A stretch of DNA of 40,705 nucleotides from Coxiellaceae bacterium UBA1530. GTDB taxonomy: Bacteria; Pseudomonadota; Gammaproteobacteria; Coxiellales; Coxiellaceae. A program made the position numbers and the translations under genes. Every line of letters starts with the position of its first letter. Position 1 is the first letter of the stretch. The stretch is from NCBI GenBank assembly GCA_002323325.1, contig DCQA01000004.1:1-40705 (forward strand), read 5' to 3'. The notes under the pieces are model-generated. The model saw only the letters and a program-made list of their open reading frames with translations, was not told the origin of the DNA and made no database searches. Below, piece by piece: positions 7,385 through 16,039 of the stretch.

Positions 7385-8905
7385 GTGGCTAGCAGTGATA
7401 CAACAGATTCAAGTAACGTTTTACCTTCTATAAACGAGCAAGTTCAACAGCGTCGTCTGAAATTAGCTGCTTTGAGTGAAACTCGTCAAGCTTTTCCTAA
7501 TGACTTCAAGCGTGAGCACGTTGCTGCAGATTTGCACCAACAGTATGGGCAACAAGATAATGAGAGTTTAGAAGCTGATTCTATTCCTGTTGTGGTCGCA
7601 GGACGAATGATGTTACGTCGTATTATGGGTAAGGCGAGTTTCGCTACATTACAAGATATGACCGGACGTATTCAACTGTATGTAGCACGTGATGCTTTAC
7701 CTGAAGGTGATTATGCTGATTTTAAACAATGGGACTTAGGTGACATTGTTGGGGCTAGAGGCGAATTATTTAAAACTAAAACGGGTGAGCTCTCAGTTAA
7801 AGTCATTGAGATACGATTATTGACGAAATCTTTAAGGCCTTTACCGGATAAATTTCATGGTTTAACAGATCAAGAGCAACGTTTTCGTCAGCGTTATTTA
7901 GACTTGATGGTGAATCAAAAAACACGTGATATTTTTCATGTACGCTCTGCATTAATAGCCAGTATGCGTCGTTACTTTGATGACCATGATTTTCGTGAAG
8001 TGGAAACACCCATGATGCAGTCACAAGCGGGTGGTGCAATGGCTAAGCCATTTATCACGCATCACAATGCAATGGATATGTCTTTATTTTTGCGTATTGC
8101 CCCCGAGCTTTACTTAAAACGTCTTGTAGTCGGTGGTATTGAGCGAGTCTATGAGATCAATCGTAACTTTCGTAATGAAGGGATTTCTACCCGGCATAAT
8201 CCAGAATTTACCATGCTGGAATTCTATCAGGCATATGCAGACTATACCGATATGATGAACTTTACAGAGGCGTTGTTTCATCATCTAGCTAAAACGGTAT
8301 TAGGTAATCCTTGTTGTCCTTGGCAAGGCAGTGAGATAGATTTCTCTCAAGCATTTACTCGTATGAGTATGAAAGATTCGATTATGCATTATCATCCGGA
8401 GATCACTGAAGTACAGCTGATGGATCGCGAGCAAGCAGCAGCAATTGCCATAGAGCATGGTGTCAAAGTCACTGATGCAATGGGATTAGGAAAGTTGCAT
8501 ATGGAGCTGTTTGAAGTATTGGTCGAAGATCAACTAATCCAACCGACTTTTATCACCGAATTTCCCAAAGAAGTGTCACCATTAGCAAGGGCGAATGATA
8601 CCGATCCATTTATCACTGATCGCTTTGAGTTATACATTGGTGGTATGGAAATCGCGAATGGCTTTTCAGAGCTGAATGATCCTGATGATCAAGCTGAACG
8701 TTTTCGTCAGCAATTAGCTGATCGTGAGGCAGGTGATGATGAAGCTATGGGTTATGATGAAGACTATATTACAGCTTTGGAATATGGATTACCGCCAACG
8801 GCGGGTGAGGGGATCGGTATTGATCGTTTAGTAATGCTCTTTACAGATTCACCCTCTATTCGCGATGTGATTTTATTTCCTTTATTGCGCACTAAGGCAG
8901 TATAG
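7385..8905 (+). CDS. lysS: Lysyl-tRNA synthetase, class II
   Basis: LysS charges tRNA-Lys. The start is set at GTG 7385 rather than ATG 7346: GGGGA lies 7 bases upstream, the ATG falls in the predicted -10 element, and the 506-residue result matches the 505 of E. coli. An N-terminal OB-fold anticodon-binding domain is seen in VAGRMMLRRIMGKASFATLQ and onwards. The class II core shows motif 1 around RSALIASMRRYFDDHDFREVETP, motif 2 in FRNEGISTRHNPEFTMLEFY, and motif 3 in GEGIGIDRLVMLF. It is monocistronic here, with a weak hairpin plus T run following. Confidence 0.97.
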   Translation: MASSDTTDSSNVLPSINEQVQQRRLKLAALSETRQAFPNDFKREHVAADLHQQYGQQDNESLEADSIPVVVAGRMMLRRIMGKASFATLQDMTGRIQLYVARDALPEGDYADFKQWDLGDIVGARGELFKTKTGELSVKVIEIRLLTKSLRPLPDKFHGLTDQEQRFRQRYLDLMVNQKTRDIFHVRSALIASMRRYFDDHDFREVETPMMQSQAGGAMAKPFITHHNAMDMSLFLRIAPELYLKRLVVGGIERVYEINRNFRNEGISTRHNPEFTMLEFYQAYADYTDMMNFTEALFHHLAKTVLGNPCCPWQGSEIDFSQAFTRMSMKDSIMHYHPEITEVQLMDREQAAAIAIEHGVKVTDAMGLGKLHMELFEVLVEDQLIQPTFITEFPKEVSPLARANDTDPFITDRFELYIGGMEIANGFSELNDPDDQAERFRQQLADREAGDDEAMGYDEDYITALEYGLPPTAGEGIGIDRLVMLFTDSPSIRDVILFPLLRTKAV

Positions 8906-8913
8906 AACAAAAT

Positions 8914-8949
8914 ATAGCGGTGTTATAGAACAACGGTATTGTTTTTTTT
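8914..8949 (+). terminator. Possible weak terminator after lysS
   Basis: TGTT-ATAG-AACA (8921-8932) forms the inner stem, and outer pairs interrupted by two mismatches extend it to about 8914-8939; eight T residues follow at 8942-8949. The stem is imperfect, so the call rests mainly on position and the T run. Confidence 0.35.
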
Positions 8950-9079
8950 GGTATGTATCTGAGTTATTTTCCATCCTGAAGTAATATTCCAATCCATTCA
9001 AAAGTACTTGCAATGTGCATTGAAAAAAGCAGAATAATGATGTTGTTAATGATTACGCGATTAAGGAAGGAAGCCTAGC

Positions 9080-10651
9080 ATGAAAAGTTCAAGGCAAATA
9101 ATCCATTTTTTTGTGATTGTGTGTATCAGTTTTTCTGTACTAAGTCTCTTTGGGTGTGCAACAACAAGTTCGCAATCCAGTGATAACGTTGATCAGACCA
9201 CTCAAAAAGGTATTCATGCGCTTGAGAATAAGCGGTATGACAAGGCTCGTGGTTATTTTAGTCAGGGTCTTAGGTTAGATCCAAAAAACTGTTCATTGAA
9301 CACGTTGAATGCTCTGAGTTATCAACTTCAAGGTCAGCCAAATGATGTTGCTAAATTAGAGCTAGCACAGGTTGGCTATAAGATCGCAAAAACCTATTGC
9401 CCTAAGGACCCTTGGCCCTATTATTATAGTGCAGTGATTGCGCTTCAGCGTAAGCATTATAATGAGGCTGATCGTGACTTTGCTAAGGCAGCTAAACTTT
9501 TACCTAGCAACTCTAGCGCGATTACAACAGTTTATTCAGCATATCTTTACAGTGCTTTTAAGTCAGGTGATATTCAGGGTGGTCATGCTGCGATTAGTCA
9601 TTTGAAATCATTAGATCCAAATAGTCCGTTAGTGATCAAATTAAAAGATATTTACAGTAATATCAATCAAGCAAGTCTCAAGGTATCCTCAAGCGGAAGA
9701 ACCATGACCAGAGAGGAGAAGTTGGCTCCAGGGCAAAAAGAAATTGTTGTTGATGCCGTGTTGATATTTTCTGAAGAACAAAAAAAACACAGTCAAGGAC
9801 TTAATATACTTGATGGGCTAACAACAACTTATGCCAGTGAGTTACTCAACTCCAGTGTTTCTGGTGGTATTGATACGACAACTTTTGATCAGGCATTATC
9901 GATCCCTGAGATTACTTATGACATGAACATATTCAATTCAGTAGCTGAGCAGGATCAGATTCTTGCTCGCCCTACCATGTTAATTCAAGATGGTAAAAAA
10001 GCGACGTATTTTGCTGGGACAGATGTTTTATTATCAACTGGTAGCGAAGACGAGTCTGACACTCAAAAATTAAATGTGGGTTTAGAGTTGACAGTTCAAC
10101 CCACTTTTCAAAAAGATGGAACGATCTCTTTGGATGCGACAATTGAGCGTTCAGTATTAAGACCAGTAGCTGCTGATATTTCATTATCTGCTTTAAGCTC
10201 TGCAGTTGAGTCAGCAAGACAAACAACTTCAACATCCATCAATGCTAAAATAAATGAAACATCGGTTATTTCGACTTTATCTGAGAGTCTTGAGTCTGAG
10301 AGATATAACAGAGTCCCTGTTATAGGTAAAGTGCCAGTGCTGAGTTTATTTTCAAAGAGTAAATCATTACAAAATGAAAATACGTTGTTATTGGTGTTAT
10401 TGACTCCACGTAAGCCATTGTCATTTTATACCTCCCACACCATGCCAAGTGAAGAGGCGACGATTGATTATTATAAAAGTTTTATCAGTCCAGTGAGTAA
10501 TCTGGTATCTATTTTTAAACGAGCACGTACACTAGACGTATATTATGTACCGCAGCGCTTGACTCCAGACTTATATAACCAGAAGACTTTGGATGAGAGT
10601 ATTTATTCTCGTAACTATTCTGTTGATAGTTCAGCTGTAGTGGCTCCATAG
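9080..10651 (+). CDS. TPR-secretin lipoprotein (orphan secretin C-domain)
   Basis: The 523-residue protein begins with a lipoprotein signal peptide, with lipobox LFGC and the acylated Cys at 26; Ala follows, so outer-membrane sorting is expected. Residues about 40-190 contain TPR-like helical pairs (GIHALENKRYDKARGYFSQG; YYSAVIALQRKHYNEADRDF). From about 220 to 446 it has the secretin C-domain: KEIVVDAVLIFSEEQ, LARPTMLIQDGKKATYFAGT, the GLELTVQPTFQKDGTISLD strands, VPVIGKVPVLSLF and LLLVLLTPRKP. A further 77 residues follow. Secretins form gated outer-membrane channels in type II/III secretion and type IV pili, but the usual N0/N1 domains are replaced by TPRs here, and no other secretion gene is adjacent. 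AAGGAAGGA precedes the ATG. The family is firm; the channel role and cargo are unknown. Confidence 0.85.
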   Translation: MKSSRQIIHFFVIVCISFSVLSLFGCATTSSQSSDNVDQTTQKGIHALENKRYDKARGYFSQGLRLDPKNCSLNTLNALSYQLQGQPNDVAKLELAQVGYKIAKTYCPKDPWPYYYSAVIALQRKHYNEADRDFAKAAKLLPSNSSAITTVYSAYLYSAFKSGDIQGGHAAISHLKSLDPNSPLVIKLKDIYSNINQASLKVSSSGRTMTREEKLAPGQKEIVVDAVLIFSEEQKKHSQGLNILDGLTTTYASELLNSSVSGGIDTTTFDQALSIPEITYDMNIFNSVAEQDQILARPTMLIQDGKKATYFAGTDVLLSTGSEDESDTQKLNVGLELTVQPTFQKDGTISLDATIERSVLRPVAADISLSALSSAVESARQTTSTSINAKINETSVISTLSESLESERYNRVPVIGKVPVLSLFSKSKSLQNENTLLLVLLTPRKPLSFYTSHTMPSEEATIDYYKSFISPVSNLVSIFKRARTLDVYYVPQRLTPDLYNQKTLDESIYSRNYSVDSSAVVAP

Positions 10652-10811
10652 ACCAGTAATTTTGAAAGCTAAATAGAGAAAAACATATTTTAGTTTTTGA
10701 TAGATTCGATTGTTGCATAATATAGCGATATTCTTTGCTGTGTTATACATGCTAAAGTGATTATACTTGTGATAAGTTCATATGTTTTTCTGTTAATAAG
10801 AAGGTCTCTGG

Positions 10812-11816
10812 ATGAAAGCATGGGTGTGTCATCGCATTGGTTCAATCGATGATTGTCATCAGATAGAGGTGGCAACACCTTCTCTGAAAAGCCATCAAAT
10901 TATAATTGAGGTGTATGCTGCGGCATTGAACTTTCCAGATGTGCTAAAAGTATTGGGAAAGCATCAATCATCGTTGACACCTCCATTCATTCTTGGGCAT
11001 GAGGGCTCTGGCATCGTAAAAGCTGTTGGCTCGGATGTTATGGATTTCAAACCTGGCGATAGAGTAATGTTCATTTGTTCAGGTTCTCTTGGCGCCTTTG
11101 CGGACTATATAGCTATCGATGCTCATCAAGTCACAATAATTCCCGACACTATGTCGCTTGAATTAGCCAGCTGTCTTCCGTTAACTTTTGGTACGGCTTA
11201 TCTAGCCTGTGTTGCTAATGCGAAAATTACACCCTCTGACGAAGTTCTTATTCTGGGTGCTGCTGGTGGTTTAGGTTTGGCTTGTCTTGAGTTGGTTAAA
11301 CACATCGGTTGTCGTGTAGTGTGCGCTGTGTCTAGTAATGAACGCGCACAGTTGTGTCGTTCGCGAGGTGCTGATGATGTCGTTGTATATGACGATACGA
11401 TTGACTCTCAAGAGAAAAGAAAGCAGTTAACCCATCAACTTATTTCAGCGAGTCATGGTCATGGGTTTGATGTCATTATTGACCCAGTCGGCGGTGGGCA
11501 CACTGAGTCAGCATTACGCTCTATTTTTCCTCAAGGGCGCTATATTGTTCTGGGTTTTGCTGCAGGCAGTATTCCATCCATTGCTTTGAATCTAGTGTTA
11601 TTAAAGGAATGTTCATTATCCGGTGTTTATTTTACTAATTACTATCAGCGACATCCTCAGGAGCTTTCCGAGCATCAGCAAGCGTTAGTTGAACTAGTGT
11701 CCTCATCACAATTAGTTCAATTTCATTCCCAACAATGTTTGTTGCCTGAGTTAAAGTCTGCATTGATTGCAATGTCTGATAGACGATTAATAGGGAAAAT
11801 GATAGTGATCAAGTGA
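10812..11816 (+). CDS. Zinc-independent MDR oxidoreductase (NADPH:quinone reductase-like)
   Basis: This 334-residue protein is a medium-chain dehydrogenase/reductase. The GroES-like N-terminal half has AAALNFPDVLKVLGKH and PFILGHEGSGIVKAVGSDV, and then KPGDRV. The Rossmann half carries VLILGAAGGLGLACLELVKHIG (nucleotide-binding AAGGLG, near residue 155) and the later IDPVGGGHTESALR. The catalytic zinc ligands of alcohol dehydrogenases are missing, as in the quinone oxidoreductase branch, so it probably reduces quinones or enones with NADPH; the substrate is not predictable. It converges on ygfZ with only 14 bases between stops. The 160 bases upstream are AT-rich, without a clear promoter. Confidence 0.85.
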   Translation: MKAWVCHRIGSIDDCHQIEVATPSLKSHQIIIEVYAAALNFPDVLKVLGKHQSSLTPPFILGHEGSGIVKAVGSDVMDFKPGDRVMFICSGSLGAFADYIAIDAHQVTIIPDTMSLELASCLPLTFGTAYLACVANAKITPSDEVLILGAAGGLGLACLELVKHIGCRVVCAVSSNERAQLCRSRGADDVVVYDDTIDSQEKRKQLTHQLISASHGHGFDVIIDPVGGGHTESALRSIFPQGRYIVLGFAAGSIPSIALNLVLLKECSLSGVYFTNYYQRHPQELSEHQQALVELVSSSQLVQFHSQQCLLPELKSALIAMSDRRLIGKMIVIK

Positions 11817-11830
11817 TCATGGGTGATCCA

Positions 11831-12742
11831 TTAAGGGACTACTGTGAAGCATCGTTTGACCTCCGACAAGAGGTGGTCGGGTATCACTGCTAATAGTTGA
11901 TAGGCATTATCGGAGAGCTGGGCAACGCTCATGATAATCCCTGCTTCGCGATCGTCAGGAAGATCTAATGGCGCTCCTGCTTGCGGGGTAGTTTCCGTGT
12001 GTAATGTAAGCGTGTGTAGATGCCGTTTTAGCTTTCCTAAATGCTGGGTACGCGCAATGACCTCTTGCCCAACAAAACAACCTTTAGTGAAGCTAACCGC
12101 TCCTAGCTTTTCAAGATTAAGCATTTGCGGTAGGCATTTCTCGCTGGTGTTTGGCTCAATCATTGTAATTTGGTGTTCTATCAACCATTGTTGCCAGTAC
12201 TGGTCATCACATTCGTTAATGCCCTGTGCGGCGTAGGTTGCTTCAAAAACAGCTGTGTATTCTTCAGGGATAATAGAAAACTGAAATGCACTGCCATGGG
12301 TGAGTGGGAACTGCAGTGATATCCGTTGAATTTCAGAGGGAAGATCGATGGGTTGTGTGCTGCAATAATAACGACAATGTGACTGTAAGTGACTGATAGA
12401 GACTTTTGAAAACGGTGCATAGCGATCCAAGGTATTTATCAGAATTGGAATATTGGTTTCGGGTAATATTAAGCTGTATTTCTCTCTCCAAAAGAGTAAA
12501 AAAAAGGTTGCAATCACTCGTCCTTTGGCATCACAATACGCGCCCAAAGTTGCCTGGCCATTGGATAATTGGCTAACATCGCAGCTAAACTGACCCTGGA
12601 GGAAGTGCTCAGTTTGATCACCTGACAAGTTGACCCAACCCAAATGATTTGGCTTACACACGAACGGGGAGGTCTCTTGTAGGGTGAGTGAATTATCTGT
12701 GGTCTTATGGCTATGTGAGTTTGGCTGTTTGGGTGAAATCAT
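11831..12742 (-). CDS. ygfZ: Folate-dependent Fe-S protein maintenance factor YgfZ
   Basis: YgfZ is a cytoplasmic tetrahydrofolate-binding protein of the GcvT fold that helps make or repair certain Fe-S enzymes, such as MiaB. The hallmark KGCYxGQE is present as KGCFVGQE at residues 220-227, with the essential Cys at 222 and a conservative Tyr-to-Phe change. Other family segments are LQGQFSCDVSQL (about 48-59), AYCDAKGRVIATFF (about 68-81) and LPQMLNLEKLGAVSF before the motif. The 303-residue length is a little short of E. coli (326). The N-terminal 25 residues are polar and poorly conserved. It is a single gene, divergent from the MFS transporter. Confidence 0.9.
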   Translation of the reverse strand: MISPKQPNSHSHKTTDNSLTLQETSPFVCKPNHLGWVNLSGDQTEHFLQGQFSCDVSQLSNGQATLGAYCDAKGRVIATFFLLFWREKYSLILPETNIPILINTLDRYAPFSKVSISHLQSHCRYYCSTQPIDLPSEIQRISLQFPLTHGSAFQFSIIPEEYTAVFEATYAAQGINECDDQYWQQWLIEHQITMIEPNTSEKCLPQMLNLEKLGAVSFTKGCFVGQEVIARTQHLGKLKRHLHTLTLHTETTPQAGAPLDLPDDREAGIIMSVAQLSDNAYQLLAVIPDHLLSEVKRCFTVVP

Positions 12743-12823
12743 AACGATATGCTAGCGAATTTTTCAAAGATGTAAAGCGGACTGTGCGGCATCTCGAATA
12801 AGGTTAAAAAAAATGAAAAAAAT

Positions 12824-12847
12824 ATCAAAAATTGGTTGATTTTTGAT
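12824..12847. repeat. Perfect inverted repeat upstream of the MFS transporter gene
   Basis: ATCAAAAAT (12824-12832) and ATTTTTGAT (12839-12847) are exact reverse complements separated by TGGTTG. It lies 71 bases before the MFS start and 82 bases from the ygfZ start. With no T run after a GC stem, an operator is a better reading than a terminator. Confidence 0.5.
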
Positions 12848-12858
12848 CGAATATAGGT

Positions 12859-12882
12859 AACATGTGCAAACTTTTGCATGTT
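12859..12882. repeat. Second inverted repeat before the MFS transporter gene
   Basis: AACATGTGCAAA (12859-12870) pairs with TTTGCATGTT (12873-12882) apart from one bulged base pair. It begins 12 bases after the first palindrome and ends 35 bases before the MFS start, so it could lie in the promoter or the leader. Confidence 0.4.
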
Positions 12883-12917
12883 GGTGTGTTTGTGACCAGT
12901 TGAGAGGGGTCTGAGTC

Positions 12918-14309
12918 ATGAGAGAAACAAGTCTTTCTATCAAGAAAAATGGTACGTTACTGCGTCGTCGAGGAGCGCTACCCCCTGGTCAGCGTTTTTC
13001 TCATAGTGCACGTGCGTGGATGGTGTGGATTGTATCGTTAGCCTTTGTCTTGTTTCAATTTTTTCTTCAGTTGTCTTTTGGTGAAATGGTTGGTGCAGTA
13101 ATGAGTAGTTACAAGCTTAGTGCTACTGAAGGTAGTGTCTTAGCTAGTAGTTACTACTTTATCTATGTCTTATTGCAAATGCCTGCTGGGATGTTAATTG
13201 ATCGTTATGGTCCACGTCGAATTCTATCAACAGGTGCTCTGGTGGTGGTTGTTGGTTGTCTAATGTTCGCTGAGGCGCCTAGTTTTCTCGTGGCTATGCT
13301 GGGACGTCTTCTTATGGGTACAGGTGCCGCCTTTGCTTTCGTTGGATCATTGAATTTGGTATCTATGTGGTTTCCGGCCAATCGTTTTGGCGTCATGGCT
13401 GCATTGGCTGAGACGACCGGAATGTTTGGTAGTATCGTTGGAACAATCTTACTAGCTATGTTTGTTCATCAGGTCGGTTGGCGTGATTGCATGGTGTTTT
13501 CTGCAGGATTGAGTTTAGTATTGGCTGTTTTGTTATGGTGGGTAGTTCGAGACACGCCTGACAATGTCACATTGATTACACAACGATCATTTAGCGCGTG
13601 GTGGGTTGACGTGAAGTTGTTATTTAAAAACAAGATTGCATGGTTAAATGGCGCGTACACGGGGTTGTTATTTTTGATGATCACTGTATTCGTTGCGTTG
13701 TGGAGTGTGCCGTTTCTACAGTTGGCCTATCATATGAGCTTAGTGAAGGCCACTTTAGTCAGTGATATTGTGTTTATCGGTGCGGCAATTGGCAATCCAT
13801 TAATTGGCTGGTTAGACGCACGCATCAATAATCGTCGGTATATCCTAGTAACTTTTCCGCTAATCTCAGCGGTGTTATTGGCTATCTTGATGTTTAGTCC
13901 CTCATTACCGATGTTTGAAGTAGTCCTGTTGATGTTTGCATTTGGTTTATTGGTATCTTCTTATATATTGCCATACGTTATTGGTAATGAGTTGGCACCA
14001 CGCGGTGCTCGTACAACTAGTTTGGGGTTTGTGAACACTTTGTCTGTTGGGTCTGCTCCAATCGTCGGGCCATTGATCGGCTGGGTATTGGATCATCCCA
14101 TTGCTTTTGGGTCTCATCACGCAGTCATGGCAGGCTCTATGGCTGCTTATCAGCAATCTTTCACGATATTTCTAGTGTGCTTGTTGCTTGGAAGTGTTAT
14201 GGGGTATTACTTACCTAAGCGTCCTGTAGTTACTGACGAGGAAGAATCGCTTATCGAAGATGAAGATTCTAATGAAGAGGCATTGGATATGCTAGATCGT
14301 ATTATTTAA
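12918..14309 (+). CDS. Major facilitator superfamily transporter
   Basis: The 463-residue protein has about 12 hydrophobic segments after a basic N terminus (RRRGALPPGQR). The MFS signature between helices 2 and 3 is seen as GMLIDRYGPRRILSTGA (near residues 91-107), and GRLLMGTGAAFAFVGSLNLVSMWFP matches helices 4-5. The tail is acidic (DEEESLIEDEDSNEEALD). The general form recalls the amino-acid/nucleoside-type transporters (Pht family) of Legionella-like bacteria and also the oxalate/nitrate branches, so substrate is not assigned. Two palindromes upstream suggest regulated expression. A strong bidirectional terminator follows. Confidence 0.88.
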   Translation: MRETSLSIKKNGTLLRRRGALPPGQRFSHSARAWMVWIVSLAFVLFQFFLQLSFGEMVGAVMSSYKLSATEGSVLASSYYFIYVLLQMPAGMLIDRYGPRRILSTGALVVVVGCLMFAEAPSFLVAMLGRLLMGTGAAFAFVGSLNLVSMWFPANRFGVMAALAETTGMFGSIVGTILLAMFVHQVGWRDCMVFSAGLSLVLAVLLWWVVRDTPDNVTLITQRSFSAWWVDVKLLFKNKIAWLNGAYTGLLFLMITVFVALWSVPFLQLAYHMSLVKATLVSDIVFIGAAIGNPLIGWLDARINNRRYILVTFPLISAVLLAILMFSPSLPMFEVVLLMFAFGLLVSSYILPYVIGNELAPRGARTTSLGFVNTLSVGSAPIVGPLIGWVLDHPIAFGSHHAVMAGSMAAYQQSFTIFLVCLLLGSVMGYYLPKRPVVTDEEESLIEDEDSNEEALDMLDRII

Positions 14310-14326
14310 AGACTGATTAATCATTA

Positions 14327-14364
14327 AAAAAAAGCTAGTGAGGTAAACCTGACTAGCTTTTTTT
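14327..14364. terminator. Bidirectional rho-independent terminator
   Basis: AAAAAAAGCTAGT (14327-14339) and ACTAGCTTTTTTT (14352-14364) are exact reverse complements with a 12-base loop. The A run before and the T run after let it stop both the plus-strand MFS transcript and the minus-strand rpsP-rimM-trmD-rplS transcript. Confidence 0.92.
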
Positions 14365-14385
14365 ATGGTCTGTTGAATAAAAAAA

Positions 14386-14739
14386 TTATTTTTTAATTTT
14401 TTCCTTGATGCGTGCTTTACGACCAGTAAGATTGCGAAGGTAATAAAGTTTAGCGCGACGTACATCACCACGACGCTTGATAGTAATGCTATCGATGAGA
14501 GGGCTGTAAGTTTGGAAAACACGCTCAACCCCAACATTGTGAGAGATTTTTCGTACAGTGAAGGCAGAGTTGATGCCACGATTACGAATCGCGATCACCA
14601 CACCTTCAAAAGCTTGTAAGCGCTCACGGTTCCCTTCTTTTACTTTGACCTGGACAACCACTGTGTCACCAGGGCGAAAGTCAGGTATCGTTTTGTCGTT
14701 GATCTGTTCGGATTCAATGGATGTAATAATATTGCTCAT
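14386..14739 (-). CDS. rplS: 50S ribosomal protein L19
   Basis: L19 sits at the 30S-50S interface. The 117-residue protein matches the family length of about 115, with the typical IPDFRPGDTVVVQVKVKEG (residues about 18-36), LQAFEGVVIAIRNRGINSAFTVRK, GVERVFQTYSPLIDSI and RRGDVRRAKLYYLRNLTGRKARIKE at the end. It is the last gene of the rpsP-rimM-trmD-rplS operon, 15 bases after the trmD stop, and is followed by the bidirectional terminator. Confidence 0.98.
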   Translation of the reverse strand: MSNIITSIESEQINDKTIPDFRPGDTVVVQVKVKEGNRERLQAFEGVVIAIRNRGINSAFTVRKISHNVGVERVFQTYSPLIDSITIKRRGDVRRAKLYYLRNLTGRKARIKEKIKK

Positions 14740-14754
14740 GAGTTGTCTCTCTCG

Positions 14755-15507
14755 TTACTCTGTGACAGGGGGTGAATCTAGCTCATCTTGAACCTGTCTT
14801 AAAATGTCCTGCTCAGCAGACGTTAGGATGCGTCTTTTTAACAGATCTTTGCGCTTTTGCCAAGTGTTTCGTAATGCTGATCTTAGTCGCCACTGACTAA
14901 TAGCAGCATGATTGCCTGTCATGAGCGTTTTTGGTACGTCATATCCATCAATAGTGGGTGGTCTGGTATAGTGGTCATGGTCTAAAAAGGGCTGGAAGGA
15001 ATCTTGCTGGTTAGATTGTTCATCACCCAATATGCCAGGAAGCATGCGAGTAATACCGTCTATTAGTACCATGGCGGGAAGCTCCCCGCCACTCAGGACG
15101 TAATCTCCAATGGAAAGTTCTTGGTCGACATGGTGGTCAATCACTCGCTGATCAATACCTTCATAGCGTCCAGCGAGCAGAATGATTTCTGGGTATTGGC
15201 TTAGATCATTTATTGTCTGCTGGGTTAAGGGCTTACCTTGAGGCGAAAGGTAAATGATCGGTGATTTGGAGGTCTCAACCTGTTGTTTAGCGAATTGAAT
15301 GGCGCTCACCAGTGGCTGATACTGCATCACCATACCAGGCCCTCCACCATAGGGGCGATCATCAACCGTCCGATGAGCGTCCGATGTGAAATCTCTCGGG
15401 TTGATGGTATTAATTGAAATTTGTTGTTTATTCAGAGCTCTCCCGATGATGCCATAGTCCAGTGATCGAATAATGTCTGGGAATAGAGTAATTAGATGGA
15501 ACTGCAT
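14755..15507 (-). CDS. trmD: tRNA (guanine-N1-)-methyltransferase
   Basis: TrmD methylates G37 of tRNAs using S-adenosylmethionine, guarding against frameshifting. The frame is open further upstream, but the ATG at 15507 gives MQFHLITLFPDIIRSLDYGI, the normal family start, and a 250-residue protein (E. coli 255). The trefoil-knot SAM-binding segments are seen in DRPYGGGPGMVMQYQPL, ILLAGRYEGIDQRVID and SIGDYVLSGGELPAMVLID. The start lies 10 bases after the rimM stop, without a strong ribosome-binding site, consistent with translational coupling. Confidence 0.96.
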   Translation of the reverse strand: MQFHLITLFPDIIRSLDYGIIGRALNKQQISINTINPRDFTSDAHRTVDDRPYGGGPGMVMQYQPLVSAIQFAKQQVETSKSPIIYLSPQGKPLTQQTINDLSQYPEIILLAGRYEGIDQRVIDHHVDQELSIGDYVLSGGELPAMVLIDGITRMLPGILGDEQSNQQDSFQPFLDHDHYTRPPTIDGYDVPKTLMTGNHAAISQWRLRSALRNTWQKRKDLLKRRILTSAEQDILRQVQDELDSPPVTE

Positions 15508-15517
15508 ACAGGTGACT

Positions 15518-16018
15518 TCAAAAGTTAGGGTCCCATTGGACCGTGATGAGTTGGTTGGATAAGTCAATGTGTTGGATAGTGTCGTCAGTATAGGGGACTA
15601 GGTGGCGTTGCTCATTACCTTGGATGATCAGCACATCATTGGCGCCGGTTTCTAGTAATTGTGTCACATTGCCCAGGAGTACCCCCTCTGATGTGACAAC
15701 TTGGCAGTTAATTAAATCACTCCAGTAGAATTCGTCTTCGGGTAGTTTGGGTAGTTCGTTTTGATAAATGGCAATGAGGGTATTGGTCCATTGCTTGGCC
15801 ACTTCTGGAGAGTCACAGTCAGGGAGTTTGACTAGTAATTTGTTGCCTTGAGTTTTTGTTTCCTCAGGTGACAAAGATGACCATGCTTGGCCGCGTTTAA
15901 TTTGCCAGGTAGTATAATTTAGGATATTGGTCGGTGGTGATGTATGCGAAGTGATTCGAAGCCAACCATGGATACCTTGTGGGGCTCCAATACGCCCCAG
16001 AATAATGCGTTGGGTCAT
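15518..16018 (-). CDS. rimM: 16S rRNA processing protein RimM
   Basis: RimM binds S19 and helps mature the head of the 30S subunit. The 166-residue protein has the N-terminal barrel with LGRIGAPQGIHGWLRITSHT (residues about 7-26), and the C-terminal PRC-barrel part with LPEDEFYWSDLINCQVVTSEG and LVPYTDDTIQHIDL. It is slightly shorter than the E. coli protein (182). It sits 21 bases after rpsP and 10 before trmD, the standard arrangement. Confidence 0.94.
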   Translation of the reverse strand: MTQRIILGRIGAPQGIHGWLRITSHTSPPTNILNYTTWQIKRGQAWSSLSPEETKTQGNKLLVKLPDCDSPEVAKQWTNTLIAIYQNELPKLPEDEFYWSDLINCQVVTSEGVLLGNVTQLLETGANDVLIIQGNEQRHLVPYTDDTIQHIDLSNQLITVQWDPNF

Positions 16019-16039
16019 GATGGTTGGCTCTGAACGGGA

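Noticed and set aside
10652..10811. Promoter for the quinone oxidoreductase-like gene
   Set aside because: The gap is AT-rich with several TATA-like hexamers, but none has a -35 at acceptable spacing, so no site can be preferred.
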